DNA from: JAWKWH01 sp041397625
GTDB taxonomy: Bacteria; Pseudomonadota; Alphaproteobacteria; Rhizobiales; Rhizobiaceae
Length of the DNA: 64,000 nucleotides
Reading direction: 5' to 3'
NCBI GenBank assembly: GCA_041397625.1
Contig: JAWKWH010000004.1
Coordinates: 1 to 64,000, forward strand
Below the pieces are notes generated by a model. That model saw nothing but the letters and a program-made list of their open reading frames with translations, had not been told where the DNA came from and made no database searches. This document shows positions 44,668-53,277 of this stretch, one piece after another (positions within the stretch are counted from its first letter, which is position 1; each line of letters opens with the position of its first letter). Both the position numbers and the translations under genes were made by a program.

Positions 44668-45999
44668 TTAACGTTTCAAGACAGTGGCCGGATTTGCCAC
44701 GCCCGGGCCGGTCGATGGCGCGTCTTCACCGGGCTGATAGGCAAGATCGGCGGCAACCGGCGCCTGGGCCGTCATCGGCGCGAACGATCCGCTTTCGTCC
44801 GCCGGAACCGGCCTGCTGGTGGCGATGCGCCACGCCGTGAACGCAACGAACAGCGCGGCGATGACGATCGCCACATAGATGAAGGTGATCGTGCCATGGA
44901 TGGCGGTCAGCGTCGTCGCCACGGCCGGAATCAGGAAGCCCGAGAGCGACCAGGCAAACAGCATGGTGCTTGCGACCTGCACCAGTTCGCCGCGTTCGGC
45001 GCGGTCGCTGGCGTGCGCATTGGAGATCGAATAGATCGATTCGGTCGCGCCGGCCCAGATCACGTAGATGCAGATCAGCACCAGGATCGGCGAACCGTCC
45101 CACAGCCGCGCGACCATGCCGCCGGCGATGACGATAAGCGCCGCACCGGCAAGCACGCAGCGCCGGTCGACCCGGTCGGAGAGCCAGCCGGCGGGAAGCT
45201 GCACCAGCAGCGTGCCGAGCGGCAGCGCCAGCATCAGGAGCGCGATCTCGTTCTTGCTGTAGCCCGAAGCGGCCAGGTGGATCGGCGTGAAACCGGCGAT
45301 CATCATGGTAAGCCCGCCGACCGCCAGCATGCCGACGAGCGCCACCGGCGATATGCGCCAGACCGCGCGGACCGATATCGAGGCGGTTTCCGGCGGCGGC
45401 GGCGGCCTGAGGCGGGTGAGACCGACGGGCACGATCGACAGCGCGGCAAACGAGATGGCGACCAGCGGCGCCATGCCGGTCGCGACATCGACATGGGCGA
45501 TGAGATAGGAGCCGACACCGATGCCGACGATGTACGAGACATAGAAGATCGCCAGCACGCGGCCGCGGATGTCGTTGCCGACGACGTCGTTGAGCCAGCT
45601 CTGCGACACGATGAACAGGCCGGTGATCGCAATGCCGTAGACGGCACGCGCCGCCAGCCACAGAACCGGATACAGGCCGACACTCAACACCACGCTGGAC
45701 AGGATGATCAGCGCCGAAAAAGTCATGTAGACCCGCGCATGGCCGACGCGGCGAACCAGGATCCCGGTCAGGAAGCAGCCGGCGATGCCACCGGCCGAAA
45801 GCGCAATGACCATCGAGCCCGCGAGCACCGGCGGTAAGCCTTCAAGCGCGAGCCGTAGCGGCACGAAGGCGAAGATCAGGCCGTTGCCGACGGCGATCAG
45901 CGCCATCGACAGGATGACGCTGGCGACGGCGGTGGCCGGCGCCGGCATCTCGCCTTCGCCATAGGCGGCTATTTCGGTCAGGTCGGCCTCGATTTTCAT
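44668..45999 (-). CDS. MFS transporter inserted between nadD and rsfS
   Basis: 443 aa with about 12 membrane helices and a proline-rich central loop ('LRPPPPPE'). The A-loop 'GILVRRVGHARVYMTFSALI' and 'GWLSDRVDRRCVLAG' in the second half are MFS signatures. The C-terminal 45 residues are a disordered tail. Substrate unknown. It has the same direction as nadD and rsfS, which are normally adjacent, so it looks like an insertion into the cluster. Codon and base use do not differ visibly from the neighbours. Confidence 0.85.
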   Translation of the reverse strand: MKIEADLTEIAAYGEGEMPAPATAVASVILSMALIAVGNGLIFAFVPLRLALEGLPPVLAGSMVIALSAGGIAGCFLTGILVRRVGHARVYMTFSALIILSSVVLSVGLYPVLWLAARAVYGIAITGLFIVSQSWLNDVVGNDIRGRVLAIFYVSYIVGIGVGSYLIAHVDVATGMAPLVAISFAALSIVPVGLTRLRPPPPPETASISVRAVWRISPVALVGMLAVGGLTMMIAGFTPIHLAASGYSKNEIALLMLALPLGTLLVQLPAGWLSDRVDRRCVLAGAALIVIAGGMVARLWDGSPILVLICIYVIWAGATESIYSISNAHASDRAERGELVQVASTMLFAWSLSGFLIPAVATTLTAIHGTITFIYVAIVIAALFVAFTAWRIATSRPVPADESGSFAPMTAQAPVAADLAYQPGEDAPSTGPGVANPATVLKR

Positions 46000-46066
46000 G
46001 CCGGCAGGATCGGCGCAACGGACACGGCGCGCCAATTGAAATGCGACGCGATTTTCACAGACAAAA

Positions 46067-46648
46067 TTAGCGAGCGCTGCGGATCGCGGTCGAGGAAAGC
46101 GAGGATCGCGGCCCGTGGATGAAGGTCCAGGCCGGCGCCTTGCGACGGGACAATATGCCCGCATCGTCCTCGTCGACACGGGCGAAGTCGTAGGCGATCG
46201 CCATGATCGACGACAGGAAGGCGAGCGTCGAGCCCGGCCGGTCGATTACCGCGATCGGCAACGTCTCGGCGATGCTGCGCCATCGCTGCCATTTGTGGAA
46301 GGTCTTCAGGTTGTCGGCGCCCATCACCCAGACGAAGTTCACGCCGGGATTGCGGCTCGTCACCAGATCGACCGTGTCGGCGGTGAAACGGACATCGTGT
46401 GCCGCCTCGAAGGCGGTGACGCGGATGCGCGGATCGTCGGCGACGCGTTCCGACGCGGCGAGCCGGGTCTCCAGCGTCGCCTGCTCGCGGCCCGATTTCA
46501 GCGGATTGCCGGGCGTGACGATCCACCAGAGCTGGTCGAGCCGCAGCCGTCTGAGCGCGATTTCGGCCACCAGCCTGTGGCCGCCATGCGGCGGGTTGAA
46601 GGAGCCGCCGAACAGGCCGACCGCCAGGCCGCGCTCGACATGCGGCAT
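46067..46648 (-). CDS. nadD: Nicotinate-mononucleotide adenylyltransferase NadD
   Basis: 193 aa. It carries the nucleotidyltransferase motif 'GLFGGSFNPPHGGH' near residue 9 and the C-terminal 'HGPRSSLSSTAIR' (the ISSTxIR type motif). It adenylates nicotinate mononucleotide in NAD synthesis. The start at 46648 ('MPHVERG') fits rhizobial homologues. A TTG overlapping the proA stop (46699) would give a longer form with translational coupling and cannot be ruled out. Confidence 0.93.
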   Translation of the reverse strand: MPHVERGLAVGLFGGSFNPPHGGHRLVAEIALRRLRLDQLWWIVTPGNPLKSGREQATLETRLAASERVADDPRIRVTAFEAAHDVRFTADTVDLVTSRNPGVNFVWVMGADNLKTFHKWQRWRSIAETLPIAVIDRPGSTLAFLSSIMAIAYDFARVDEDDAGILSRRKAPAWTFIHGPRSSLSSTAIRSAR

Positions 46649-46695
46649 GCGCAGGTAGCGGGCGGCAACGCCGCCGCTGTCGGTCGCCGAACGCT

Positions 46696-47982
46696 TCAAG
46701 GCCGCGTCTGGCCGCTGCCGCGCACGCAATATTTGAACGACGTCAACTGTTCGACGCCGACCGGGCCGCGGGCGTGCATCTTACCGGTGGCGATGCCGAT
46801 CTCCGCACCCATGCCGAATTCGCCGCCATCGGCGAACTGGGTCGAGGCATTGTGCAGCAGGATCGCCGAATCGACCTCGTTGAAGAAGCGCTCCACCGCC
46901 TGGCGGTCCTCCGCGACGATGGCCTCGGTGTGATTGGACGAATAGCGGCCGATATGGCCGATGGCGCCCTCGATCCCGTCGACGATGGCGACCGAGATGA
47001 CGGCATCGAGATATTCGGTCGACCAGTCCTCCTCGGTTGCCGGCTTGGCGAGGCGGAAGCCCCGTATGGCCTCCTGGTCGGCGCGGATCTCGCATCCGGC
47101 ATTGACCAGTTCCTGCAGCACGCGGATCAGATGGGTGCCGACCGCCTTGCGGTCGACCAGAAGCGTCTCGGCAGCGCCGCAGATACCCGTGCGGCGCATC
47201 TTCGAGTTGACCGCGATCCCGATCGCCATGTCGAGATCGGCCGACTTGTCGATATAGACATGGCACACGCCCTCAAGATGGGCGAAGACCGGCACGCGCG
47301 CCTCGGTTTGCACCCGCTCCACCAGGCTCCGGCCGCCACGCGGAACGATGACGTCGATGGCGCCGTTCAGGCCCTTGAGCATCTCGCCGACGGCGGCGCG
47401 ATCGGTCGTCGACACGAGCTGTATGGCGTCGGCGGGAAGGCCCGTGGTCTCCAGCCCGCGGGTCAGGCATTCGTGGATCGCGCGCGAGGAATGAAACGAA
47501 TCCGAACCGCCGCGCAGGATGACGGCGTTGCCGGCCTTGAGGCAGAGCGCGGCGGCGTCCGCCGTGACGTTGGGCCGGCTCTCATAGATGACGCCGAGGA
47601 CGCCGAGCGGCGTGCGTACGCGCTCGATCTTCAGCCCGTTGGGCCGGCGCCAGGAGGCGATCACCTCGCCGACGGGATCGTCGAGCGCGGCGATGTCGCG
47701 GATGCCGGCGGCCATCGCCCTGATGCGTTCCTCGTTGAGCGTCAGCCGGTCGACGAAGGCGTCGGCCATGCCCGCCTCACTGGCGGCGGCCAGGTCCCTG
47801 GCGTTGGCGGTCAGGATCGTGCCGACCTCGCGCTCGATGACCATCGCCATCGCCTGCAGCGCACCGTTCTTGATCTCGGTTCCGGCGATCGCGATCCGCC
47901 CGGCCGCGGTACGGGCGCGGCGGCCCATGTCGAGCATCTGTTCGGCGATATCGGCCGGCGCCGTGGCGGTCTTGTCCAGCAT
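46696..47982 (-). CDS. proA: Gamma-glutamyl phosphate reductase ProA
   Basis: 428 aa, aldehyde-dehydrogenase fold. The catalytic Cys lies in 'RRTGICGAAETLL', and 'GVIYESRPNVTADAAALCLKAGNAVILRGG' is the family signature. It makes glutamate semialdehyde for proline. It follows proB after a 5-bp gap, so the two proline enzymes are made together. Confidence 0.97.
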   Translation of the reverse strand: MLDKTATAPADIAEQMLDMGRRARTAAGRIAIAGTEIKNGALQAMAMVIEREVGTILTANARDLAAASEAGMADAFVDRLTLNEERIRAMAAGIRDIAALDDPVGEVIASWRRPNGLKIERVRTPLGVLGVIYESRPNVTADAAALCLKAGNAVILRGGSDSFHSSRAIHECLTRGLETTGLPADAIQLVSTTDRAAVGEMLKGLNGAIDVIVPRGGRSLVERVQTEARVPVFAHLEGVCHVYIDKSADLDMAIGIAVNSKMRRTGICGAAETLLVDRKAVGTHLIRVLQELVNAGCEIRADQEAIRGFRLAKPATEEDWSTEYLDAVISVAIVDGIEGAIGHIGRYSSNHTEAIVAEDRQAVERFFNEVDSAILLHNASTQFADGGEFGMGAEIGIATGKMHARGPVGVEQLTSFKYCVRGSGQTRP

Positions 47983-47987
47983 CGGTT

Positions 47988-49133
47988 TCAGTCTCCAGAC
48001 GATCCGGTTTCGGCGTTGCCCGTTCCCGCCATCACCAGGTCGTCGCGGTGCACCATCGCGGAACGGGCTTCGTATCCCAGGCGGTCGGCGATCTCGTTGC
48101 TCTTCAGTCCGGTGATCTTTACGGCATCGGCGGCGTCATAGGCAACCAGCCCGCGAGCGACAATGTGCCCCTGGCGATCGCGGATCGCCACGGTATCGCC
48201 GCGCAAAAACGCGCCGGTGACGCCGGTGACGCCGGCCGGCAGCAGCGACTTGCCTTTCGACAGCGCGGCGACGGCGCCGTCGTCGATGGTGATCGTGCCG
48301 GTCGGTTCGAGCTGGCCGGCGATCCAGGTCTTGTAGCTCTTCACCGGGCTCGGCGAAGGATGGAAGAAGGTCGAGCGCGCGCCATTGGCCATCGCCGCAA
48401 GCGGGTTCATCCCCGTGCCCGACGTGATGATCATCGCCGTGCCGGCCTCGGTCGCGATGCGGCCGGCGTCGAGCTTGGTGCGCATGCCGCCGCGCGAAAG
48501 GCCGGAGGCGGCCTCGCCCGCCATCGCCTGTATGTCGGGCGTGATCCGCCTGACCTCGTCGACGAAACGCGCCGCATCGTCCCTGGCGGGCGGAGCCGAG
48601 TAGAGACCGTCGACGTCGGAGAGCAGCACCAGCAGGTCGGCGCCCATCATCGTCGCCACGCGGGCGGCGAGCCGGTCGTTGTCGCCATAGCGGATCTCGG
48701 ACGTGGCGACGGTGTCGTTCTCGTTGATCACCGGGATGGCGCCGAGCTTCAGAAGCGTGCCGATCGTCGCCCGCGCATTGAGGTAGCGCCGGCGTTCCTC
48801 GGTGTCGCCGAGCGTAACCAGCACCTGGCCGGAACGGTAGCCGCGCCTGTCGAGCGCTTCCGACCAGGCGCGCGCCAGCGCGATCTGGCCTGCCGCCGCC
48901 GCCGCCTGGCTCTCCTCCAGTTTCAGCACGCGGTCGCCGAGGCCGAGAATGGTGCGGCCAAGCGCGATGGCGCCGGAAGAAACGACGATGACATCGGTCT
49001 TGCGCGCCGCGATATCGGCAAGGTCGGCGCAAAGCGAGGCCAGCCAGTCGGCGCGGATGCCGGTGCCGGGCTCGACCAGCAGCGACGAACCGATCTTGAC
49101 GCAGATACGGCGATAGCGGTCGAGCGGTTTCAC
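47988..49133 (-). CDS. proB: Glutamate 5-kinase ProB
   Basis: 381 aa: an amino-acid kinase domain ('ICVKIGSSLLVEP', 'VVSSGAIALG', 'INENDTVATSEIRYGDNDRLAA') and a C-terminal PUA domain (about 285-365). The first step of proline synthesis, usually feedback-inhibited by proline. The start is a GTG (49133) overlapping the obgE stop (GTGA), so the longer frame upstream is not used. Confidence 0.97.
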   Translation of the reverse strand: MKPLDRYRRICVKIGSSLLVEPGTGIRADWLASLCADLADIAARKTDVIVVSSGAIALGRTILGLGDRVLKLEESQAAAAAGQIALARAWSEALDRRGYRSGQVLVTLGDTEERRRYLNARATIGTLLKLGAIPVINENDTVATSEIRYGDNDRLAARVATMMGADLLVLLSDVDGLYSAPPARDDAARFVDEVRRITPDIQAMAGEAASGLSRGGMRTKLDAGRIATEAGTAMIITSGTGMNPLAAMANGARSTFFHPSPSPVKSYKTWIAGQLEPTGTITIDDGAVAALSKGKSLLPAGVTGVTGAFLRGDTVAIRDRQGHIVARGLVAYDAADAVKITGLKSNEIADRLGYEARSAMVHRDDLVMAGTGNAETGSSGD

Positions 49134-50179
49134 GGCATGCCGTCCGTCTTCTGCCAGCGCGCATCTGGCGTCTCGTCCAGCTCTTCCATCCGCGTTTCGG
49201 CAATCGCGTCCATCAGCCGGCGCAGCGACTGCTCGATACCCTCGCCGCTGACCGCCGAGATGGCGAGCACCCCGCCGCCCGTCTCCGCCGCCAGTGCAGC
49301 GAGCCTGTCGGCGCGCGTTTCCCCGTCGAGGATGTCGCATTGCGACAGGGCGACGATCTCGGGCTTTTCGGCAAGGCCGTGCCCATAGGCCTCAAGCTCG
49401 CGGCGTACGGTGCGCCAGGCGGCGGCCGGATCGTCCTCGCGGGCCGAAACCAGGTGCAGGAGCACGCGGGTGCGCTCGACGTGACCGAGAAAGCGGTCGC
49501 CAATGCCCGCGCCCTGATGCGCACCTTCGATGAGGCCCGGAATGTCGGCGATGACGAATTCACGCGCATCGATGCGGGCGACGCCGAGACCCGGATGCAG
49601 CGTGGTGAACGGATAGTCGGCGATCTTCGGCTTGGCGGCGCTGACGCGGGCAAGATAGGTCGACTTGCCGGCATTGGGCAGTCCGACGAGGCCGGCATCG
49701 GCGATCAGCTTCAGGCGCAGCCGGATGGTGCGCTCCTCGCCCGGCAGGCCCGGATTGGCCCGGCGCGGCGCGCGGTTGGTCGACGACTTGAAGTGCATGT
49801 TGCCGAAACCGCCATTGCCGCCCTTGGCGAGCAGGAAACGGTCGCCGGTCTCGACCAGGTCGCAGATCAGCGTCTCGTCATCCTCCTCGAACACCTGGGT
49901 GCCGGCCGGTACCTTGAGCACCACGTCGGCACCTTTGGCGCCGGTCTTATGCCGGCCCATGCCGTGCATGCCGGTCTTGGCCTTGAAATGCTGCTTGTAG
50001 CGGTAATCGATCAGCGTGTTGAGCCCGTCGACCGCCTCGACCCACACATCGCCGCCGCGCCCGCCGTCGCCGCCGTCGGGGCCGCCGAACTCGATGAACT
50101 TCTCGCGCCTGAACGAGACCGAGCCAGCACCGCCGTCGCCGGAGCGGATATAGACCTTTGCGGTGTCGAGGAACTTCAT
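49130..50179 (-). CDS. obgE: Obg GTPase (ObgE/CgtA)
   Basis: 349 aa. The glycine-rich Obg fold fills the first 160 residues ('YIRSGDGGAGSVSFRREKFIEFGGPDGGDGG'), followed by a GTPase domain with P-loop 'GLPNAGKS'. It acts in 50S assembly, the stringent response and cell-cycle control. The start at 50179 ('MKFLDTAKVYIRSG') is the family N-terminus; an ATG eight codons upstream exists. It overlaps proB by four bases. Confidence 0.97.
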   Translation of the reverse strand: MKFLDTAKVYIRSGDGGAGSVSFRREKFIEFGGPDGGDGGRGGDVWVEAVDGLNTLIDYRYKQHFKAKTGMHGMGRHKTGAKGADVVLKVPAGTQVFEEDDETLICDLVETGDRFLLAKGGNGGFGNMHFKSSTNRAPRRANPGLPGEERTIRLRLKLIADAGLVGLPNAGKSTYLARVSAAKPKIADYPFTTLHPGLGVARIDAREFVIADIPGLIEGAHQGAGIGDRFLGHVERTRVLLHLVSAREDDPAAAWRTVRRELEAYGHGLAEKPEIVALSQCDILDGETRADRLAALAAETGGGVLAISAVSGEGIEQSLRRLMDAIAETRMEELDETPDARWQKTDGMP

Positions 50180-50304
50180 GATCGTGTCGCCGTTCGGCCG
50201 CATGCGACCGTGTTGAGTTGACCGGAACGATGCTCTATCGCATGGCGGTCGGGCAGGCGACAGCGCAAACCGGAAAAACAGTAAAACGCAGCGGAGCCGA
50301 TACC

Positions 50305-51177
50305 ATGCAATGCGTCACCTACAACATCCACTTCGGTGTCGGCATGGACGGCAACTACGATCTTGCGCGCATCGCCGACGCGGTGCGCGGTGCCGACCTG
50401 ATAGCGTTGCAGGAGGTCTCGCGCAACAATCCGCAAAATGGCGGCGCCGACATGGTGGCCGGGCTTGCCGACCTGCTGCCCGACTACTTCTTCGTGTTCG
50501 GCTCGCCCTACCAGGTCGATCTGGGATCGCACAGGGATGGCGATAACGCCGTGTCGATCTATTTCGAGTTCGGCAACATGGTGCTGTCGAAGACGCCGAT
50601 CCTGTCGTCGCGCAACCTGCTGCTGCCGCGAACGCGAACTTACGACATGCTGAACCTGCAGCGCGGCGCGCTGGAGGCCTTGGTCGAGACGCCGCTCGGT
50701 CCGGTGCGTTTCTACAGCGTGCATCTCGACCATGTCAGCCGGCGCGAGCGGCTGGCGCAGATCGCCTTCCTGAAGGACCGCGTGCTCGGCTACGGCCGCG
50801 AGGGCGGCGCGGTGACCGGGCTTTCCTCGCTCGGATTTCCCGAGCCGCCGCATCCCGGGCATGCGCTGCTGATGGGCGATTTCAATTTCGAGCCGGAGAC
50901 GCCGGAATACATAGCGCTTTGCGGCGACACCGATCCCCAGTTCGGCCGCCCGCCCAATGCCGATGATTTCTGCGACGTCTCGATTCCAGACGGCACGGTG
51001 GCAGCCGACAGCCACAGCTGGTTCGACCCGGAAGGGGCGCTGGCGCCGAAGCGCATCGACTTCTGCTTTGCCACCGCGGAACTCGCCGGCCACGCCGGCA
51101 AGGCGCGCGTCGACACGCAGGCGGCCGGTTCCGACCACCGCCCGGTGTGGATCGAGATCGCCCGGTCCGAAACCTGA
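50305..51177 (+). CDS. Endonuclease/exonuclease/phosphatase (EEP) family protein
   Basis: 290 aa, no signal peptide. EEP motifs in order are 'CVTYNIHFG', 'IALQEVSRN', 'YSVHLDHVSRRER', 'LLMGDFNFEPETPEY', 'KRIDFCFAT' and 'GSDHRPVWIEI', holding the metal and catalytic Asp/His residues. The substrate could be DNA, a phospholipid or another phosphodiester. The start at 50305 follows GGAG; a longer frame to 50218 has no homology-like sequence. It is the only plus-strand gene between rppH and rplU. Confidence 0.85.
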   Translation: MQCVTYNIHFGVGMDGNYDLARIADAVRGADLIALQEVSRNNPQNGGADMVAGLADLLPDYFFVFGSPYQVDLGSHRDGDNAVSIYFEFGNMVLSKTPILSSRNLLLPRTRTYDMLNLQRGALEALVETPLGPVRFYSVHLDHVSRRERLAQIAFLKDRVLGYGREGGAVTGLSSLGFPEPPHPGHALLMGDFNFEPETPEYIALCGDTDPQFGRPPNADDFCDVSIPDGTVAADSHSWFDPEGALAPKRIDFCFATAELAGHAGKARVDTQAAGSDHRPVWIEIARSET

Positions 51178-51190
51178 GGACCGACAACGC

Positions 51191-51736
51191 TCAGGCGGCG
51201 ACATCGAACAGGGCTCCCGCCGTGCCGGTGAAATCGGCCCGGCTGAGTTCGGTGCGGACGTCGCCGGCCATGGCCTGGCGGGCGGCCGAGAAGGTCTCGC
51301 CGGCGCCGGTGACCCTGAAACCGAGGCGCTGCTGCAGGCGCAGCGATGCCGGATTGTCGGTGAAGACCGACGACGAGACCGCAGCGTCGGGCCGCCTGGA
51401 AAAGACCAGGTCGAGCACGGCGCCGACGGCTTCGCTCATCAGCCCGTTGCCCCACCAGGCCTCGCCCAGCCAGTAGCCGAGGCGCGGCGCCGACGCGTCG
51501 CCCTCGATGCCGATCACGCCGATCAGGCGCTCGCGGTGGATGGTGAAGACGATCTCGTCCGCGCTCGATGCCGCGCGCCGCGCGATCCAGTCGGCCGCAT
51601 CCTGGCGGTCATAGGGGAACGGCACGCGCGCCAGCATGCGGCTCACCTTCCAGTTGGACAGGTGCAGCGCGATGTCGTCGGCATCGACCTCCAGCGGCGG
51701 CCTCAAGGTGAGCCGTCTCGTGAGCAGAACTTCCAT
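51191..51736 (-). CDS. GNAT family N-acetyltransferase (RimJ/RimL-like)
   Basis: 181 aa. It has the N-terminal 'LLTRRLTLRPPLEVDADDI' and the motif 'LGYWLGEAWWGNGLMSEAVGAVLDLVF' (acetyl-CoA site), followed by 'DNPASLRLQQRLGFRVTG', as in ribosomal-protein acetyltransferase relatives. GGAGG lies six bases before the ATG. It is downstream of rpmA, separated by a terminator-like hairpin, so it may be partly independent of it. An acetyltransferase beside rpmA-obgE is usual in rhizobia. Confidence 0.88.
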   Translation of the reverse strand: MEVLLTRRLTLRPPLEVDADDIALHLSNWKVSRMLARVPFPYDRQDAADWIARRAASSADEIVFTIHRERLIGVIGIEGDASAPRLGYWLGEAWWGNGLMSEAVGAVLDLVFSRRPDAAVSSSVFTDNPASLRLQQRLGFRVTGAGETFSAARQAMAGDVRTELSRADFTGTAGALFDVAA

Positions 51737-51761
51737 GGCAACCTCCAACGCCAAATAGGAA

Positions 51762-51789
51762 AAGGGGAGATGGCGGCCCATCTCCCCTT
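51762..51789 (-). terminator. Rho-independent-type terminator after rpmA
   Basis: A perfect 12-bp stem (aaggggagatgg / ccatctcccctt) with a four-base loop. Read on the minus strand it is followed by TTTTCCTATTT, so it can end the rplU-rpmA transcript. It lies 73 bp past the rpmA stop and 26 bp before the GNAT start. The T-run is short, so some read-through is likely. Confidence 0.7.
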
Positions 51790-51862
51790 CGACTGTCTGG
51801 CTTTGCTGCCTTCAAACTCCGGGTCCGAGATGGGACGCCGGTGTTCGTTTGAGCGGAACCGG

Positions 51863-52132
51863 CTACTCCGCGGCCTCCATGATCGGGTTTACCGACACAT
51901 AGGTGCGGCCATTGGCTTTTTTGCGGAACGCGACGGAACCGTCCTGCAGCGCAAAAAGCGTATGGTCCTTGCCCATGCCGACATTGGTGCCGGGATGCCA
52001 CTTGGTGCCGCGCTGGCGGATGATGATGTTGCCGGCCACGACCTGCTCGCCGCCGAACTTCTTGACGCCAAGGCGCTTGGATTCGGAATCGCGACCGTTG
52101 CGCGACGAACCACCGGCTTTCTTGTGTGCCAT
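51863..52132 (-). CDS. rpmA: Ribosomal protein L27
   Basis: 89 aa. The N-terminus 'MAHKKAGGSSRNGRDSESKRLGVKKFGGEQ' reaches the peptidyl transferase centre; there is no N-terminal extension of the Firmicutes type. AGGAGA precedes the ATG by six bases. It is 77 bp downstream of rplU. Confidence 0.98.
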   Translation of the reverse strand: MAHKKAGGSSRNGRDSESKRLGVKKFGGEQVVAGNIIIRQRGTKWHPGTNVGMGKDHTLFALQDGSVAFRKKANGRTYVSVNPIMEAAE

Positions 52133-52209
52133 CTCAATTCTCCTTTGCGCCGCTGGTCAGGCGCGTTGATGTGCTTATGCGCGCTTCGGCGCCTCGATTC
52201 AAGTATGGC

Positions 52210-52890
52210 CTATTTGGCCAGTTCCTTCGCCTGGGCGCGCCAGTCGGTGATCTGGTCGGCCGAAAACGGCATCGCCTCGTCGATGCGCTCGATGTCCTTG
52301 TCGCTCAGCGCCGCGACCTGGGCGTAGGTTGTGATGCCCTGCTCGTTGAGCTGGCCGGCGGCGACCGGGCCGATGCCCTTGATCTTGGTCAGGTCGTCGG
52401 CCTCGCCCTTCGGCGCGGTGAAGAGCGGTGCGGCCGCGGCCGGCGCCTCGTCCTTCTTGGCGGCCGGCTTCGCCTCGGCCTTCGGCTCGGCTTTCTTGGC
52501 CGGAGCCTCGTCCTTGGCCTTGGTTTCGGCCTTCGGGGCTTCCTTCTTGGCTGCGGCCTTCTTCGACGGTTTGGCGCCACCAGTCAGGATCTCGGAAATG
52601 CGCACCGTGGTGAGCAACTGGCGATGGCCGCGGGTGCGGCGCGAATTCTGCCGGCGGCGCTTCTTGAAGGTGATCACCTTGCGGGCGCGGCCCTGCTCGA
52701 CGATCTCGGCGGTCACCAGCGCGCCTTCGACGAAGGGGGTGCCGACCGAGGTCTTCTCGCCCTCGCCGACCAGCATCACATGATCGAATTCGACCACGTC
52801 GCCGGCGGCGCCTGCGAGCTTCTCGACCTTCAGCAGGTCGTTGGCGGTAACGCGGAACTGCTTTCCGCCGGTCTTGATGACTGCGAACAT
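52210..52890 (-). CDS. rplU: Ribosomal protein L21 with C-terminal HhH extension
   Basis: 226 aa, about twice the usual 103. Residues 1 to about 105 are normal L21 ('MFAVIKTGGKQFRV', 'KVITFKKRRRQNSRRTRGHRQ'). A linker rich in Lys, Ala, Pro and Glu runs from about 112 to 165. The last 60 residues ('DLTKIKGIGPVAAGQLNEQGITTYAQVAALSDKDIERI') form a helix-hairpin-helix-type domain like those in DNA-binding and nuclease proteins. The frame is open throughout, so this is one protein. AAAGG lies eight bases before the ATG. Confidence 0.95.
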   Translation of the reverse strand: MFAVIKTGGKQFRVTANDLLKVEKLAGAAGDVVEFDHVMLVGEGEKTSVGTPFVEGALVTAEIVEQGRARKVITFKKRRRQNSRRTRGHRQLLTTVRISEILTGGAKPSKKAAAKKEAPKAETKAKDEAPAKKAEPKAEAKPAAKKDEAPAAAAPLFTAPKGEADDLTKIKGIGPVAAGQLNEQGITTYAQVAALSDKDIERIDEAMPFSADQITDWRAQAKELAK

Positions 52891-52908
52891 CTTTTTTGCC
52901 TTTCGCAT

Positions 52909-53187
52909 GTTCCGTCGGCACGTGAACGGTCATGGCCGTTCCGGCCGTCTTTTTGTCAGTCGTTTCGGGTTCGTGTTCTCAACGCCAAGCGGCGCGGACC
53001 GGTGTCCACGCCGCTGGCTGGCGGTCTCATGCCGAAGGCAGGGGGGAATGTCAAGGAAAACCGCGCTCGCCCGGAGCCCGGGCGCCGCATGAGCTTGCGC
53101 CCTGCGGCGGAAATTCCCACTTGTGCGCGGCGCGGCCAGCCGTTATCTAGGCGCCGCGCAGCCCGCCGCCAGCGGCAGGGTGCCTGC
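52909..53187. other. rplU leader and promoter region, no gene
   Basis: No gene is supported. On the rplU (minus) strand there are two overlapping short hairpins that exclude each other: aacgg/ccgtt at 52925-52940 and ggcc/ggcc at 52934-52946. They lie about 35 bases before the rplU start and could take part in leader control, but they are short. Confidence 0.3.
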
Positions 53188-53277
53188 GGAGAGGTGGCTG
53201 AGCGGTTGAAAGCGCCGCACTCGAAATGCGGTATAGGGGCAACTCTATCGGGGGTTCGAATCCCTCCCTCTCCGCCA
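53188..53277 (+). tRNA. tRNA-Ser (anticodon CGA)
   Basis: A 90-base class II tRNA. The acceptor stem GGAGAGG pairs with CCTCTCC (53267-53273), the discriminator is G and CCA is encoded. The anticodon loop is ctcgaaa, giving CGA, which reads UCG. A long variable arm (around gtataggggcaactctatc) and the T loop ttcgaat are as expected for serine. All arms fold. Confidence 0.96.

Noticed and set aside
51790..51862. Small RNA or leader between rpmA and the terminator hairpin
   Set aside because: No stable fold or known motif beyond the terminator itself; treated as 3' untranslated region.
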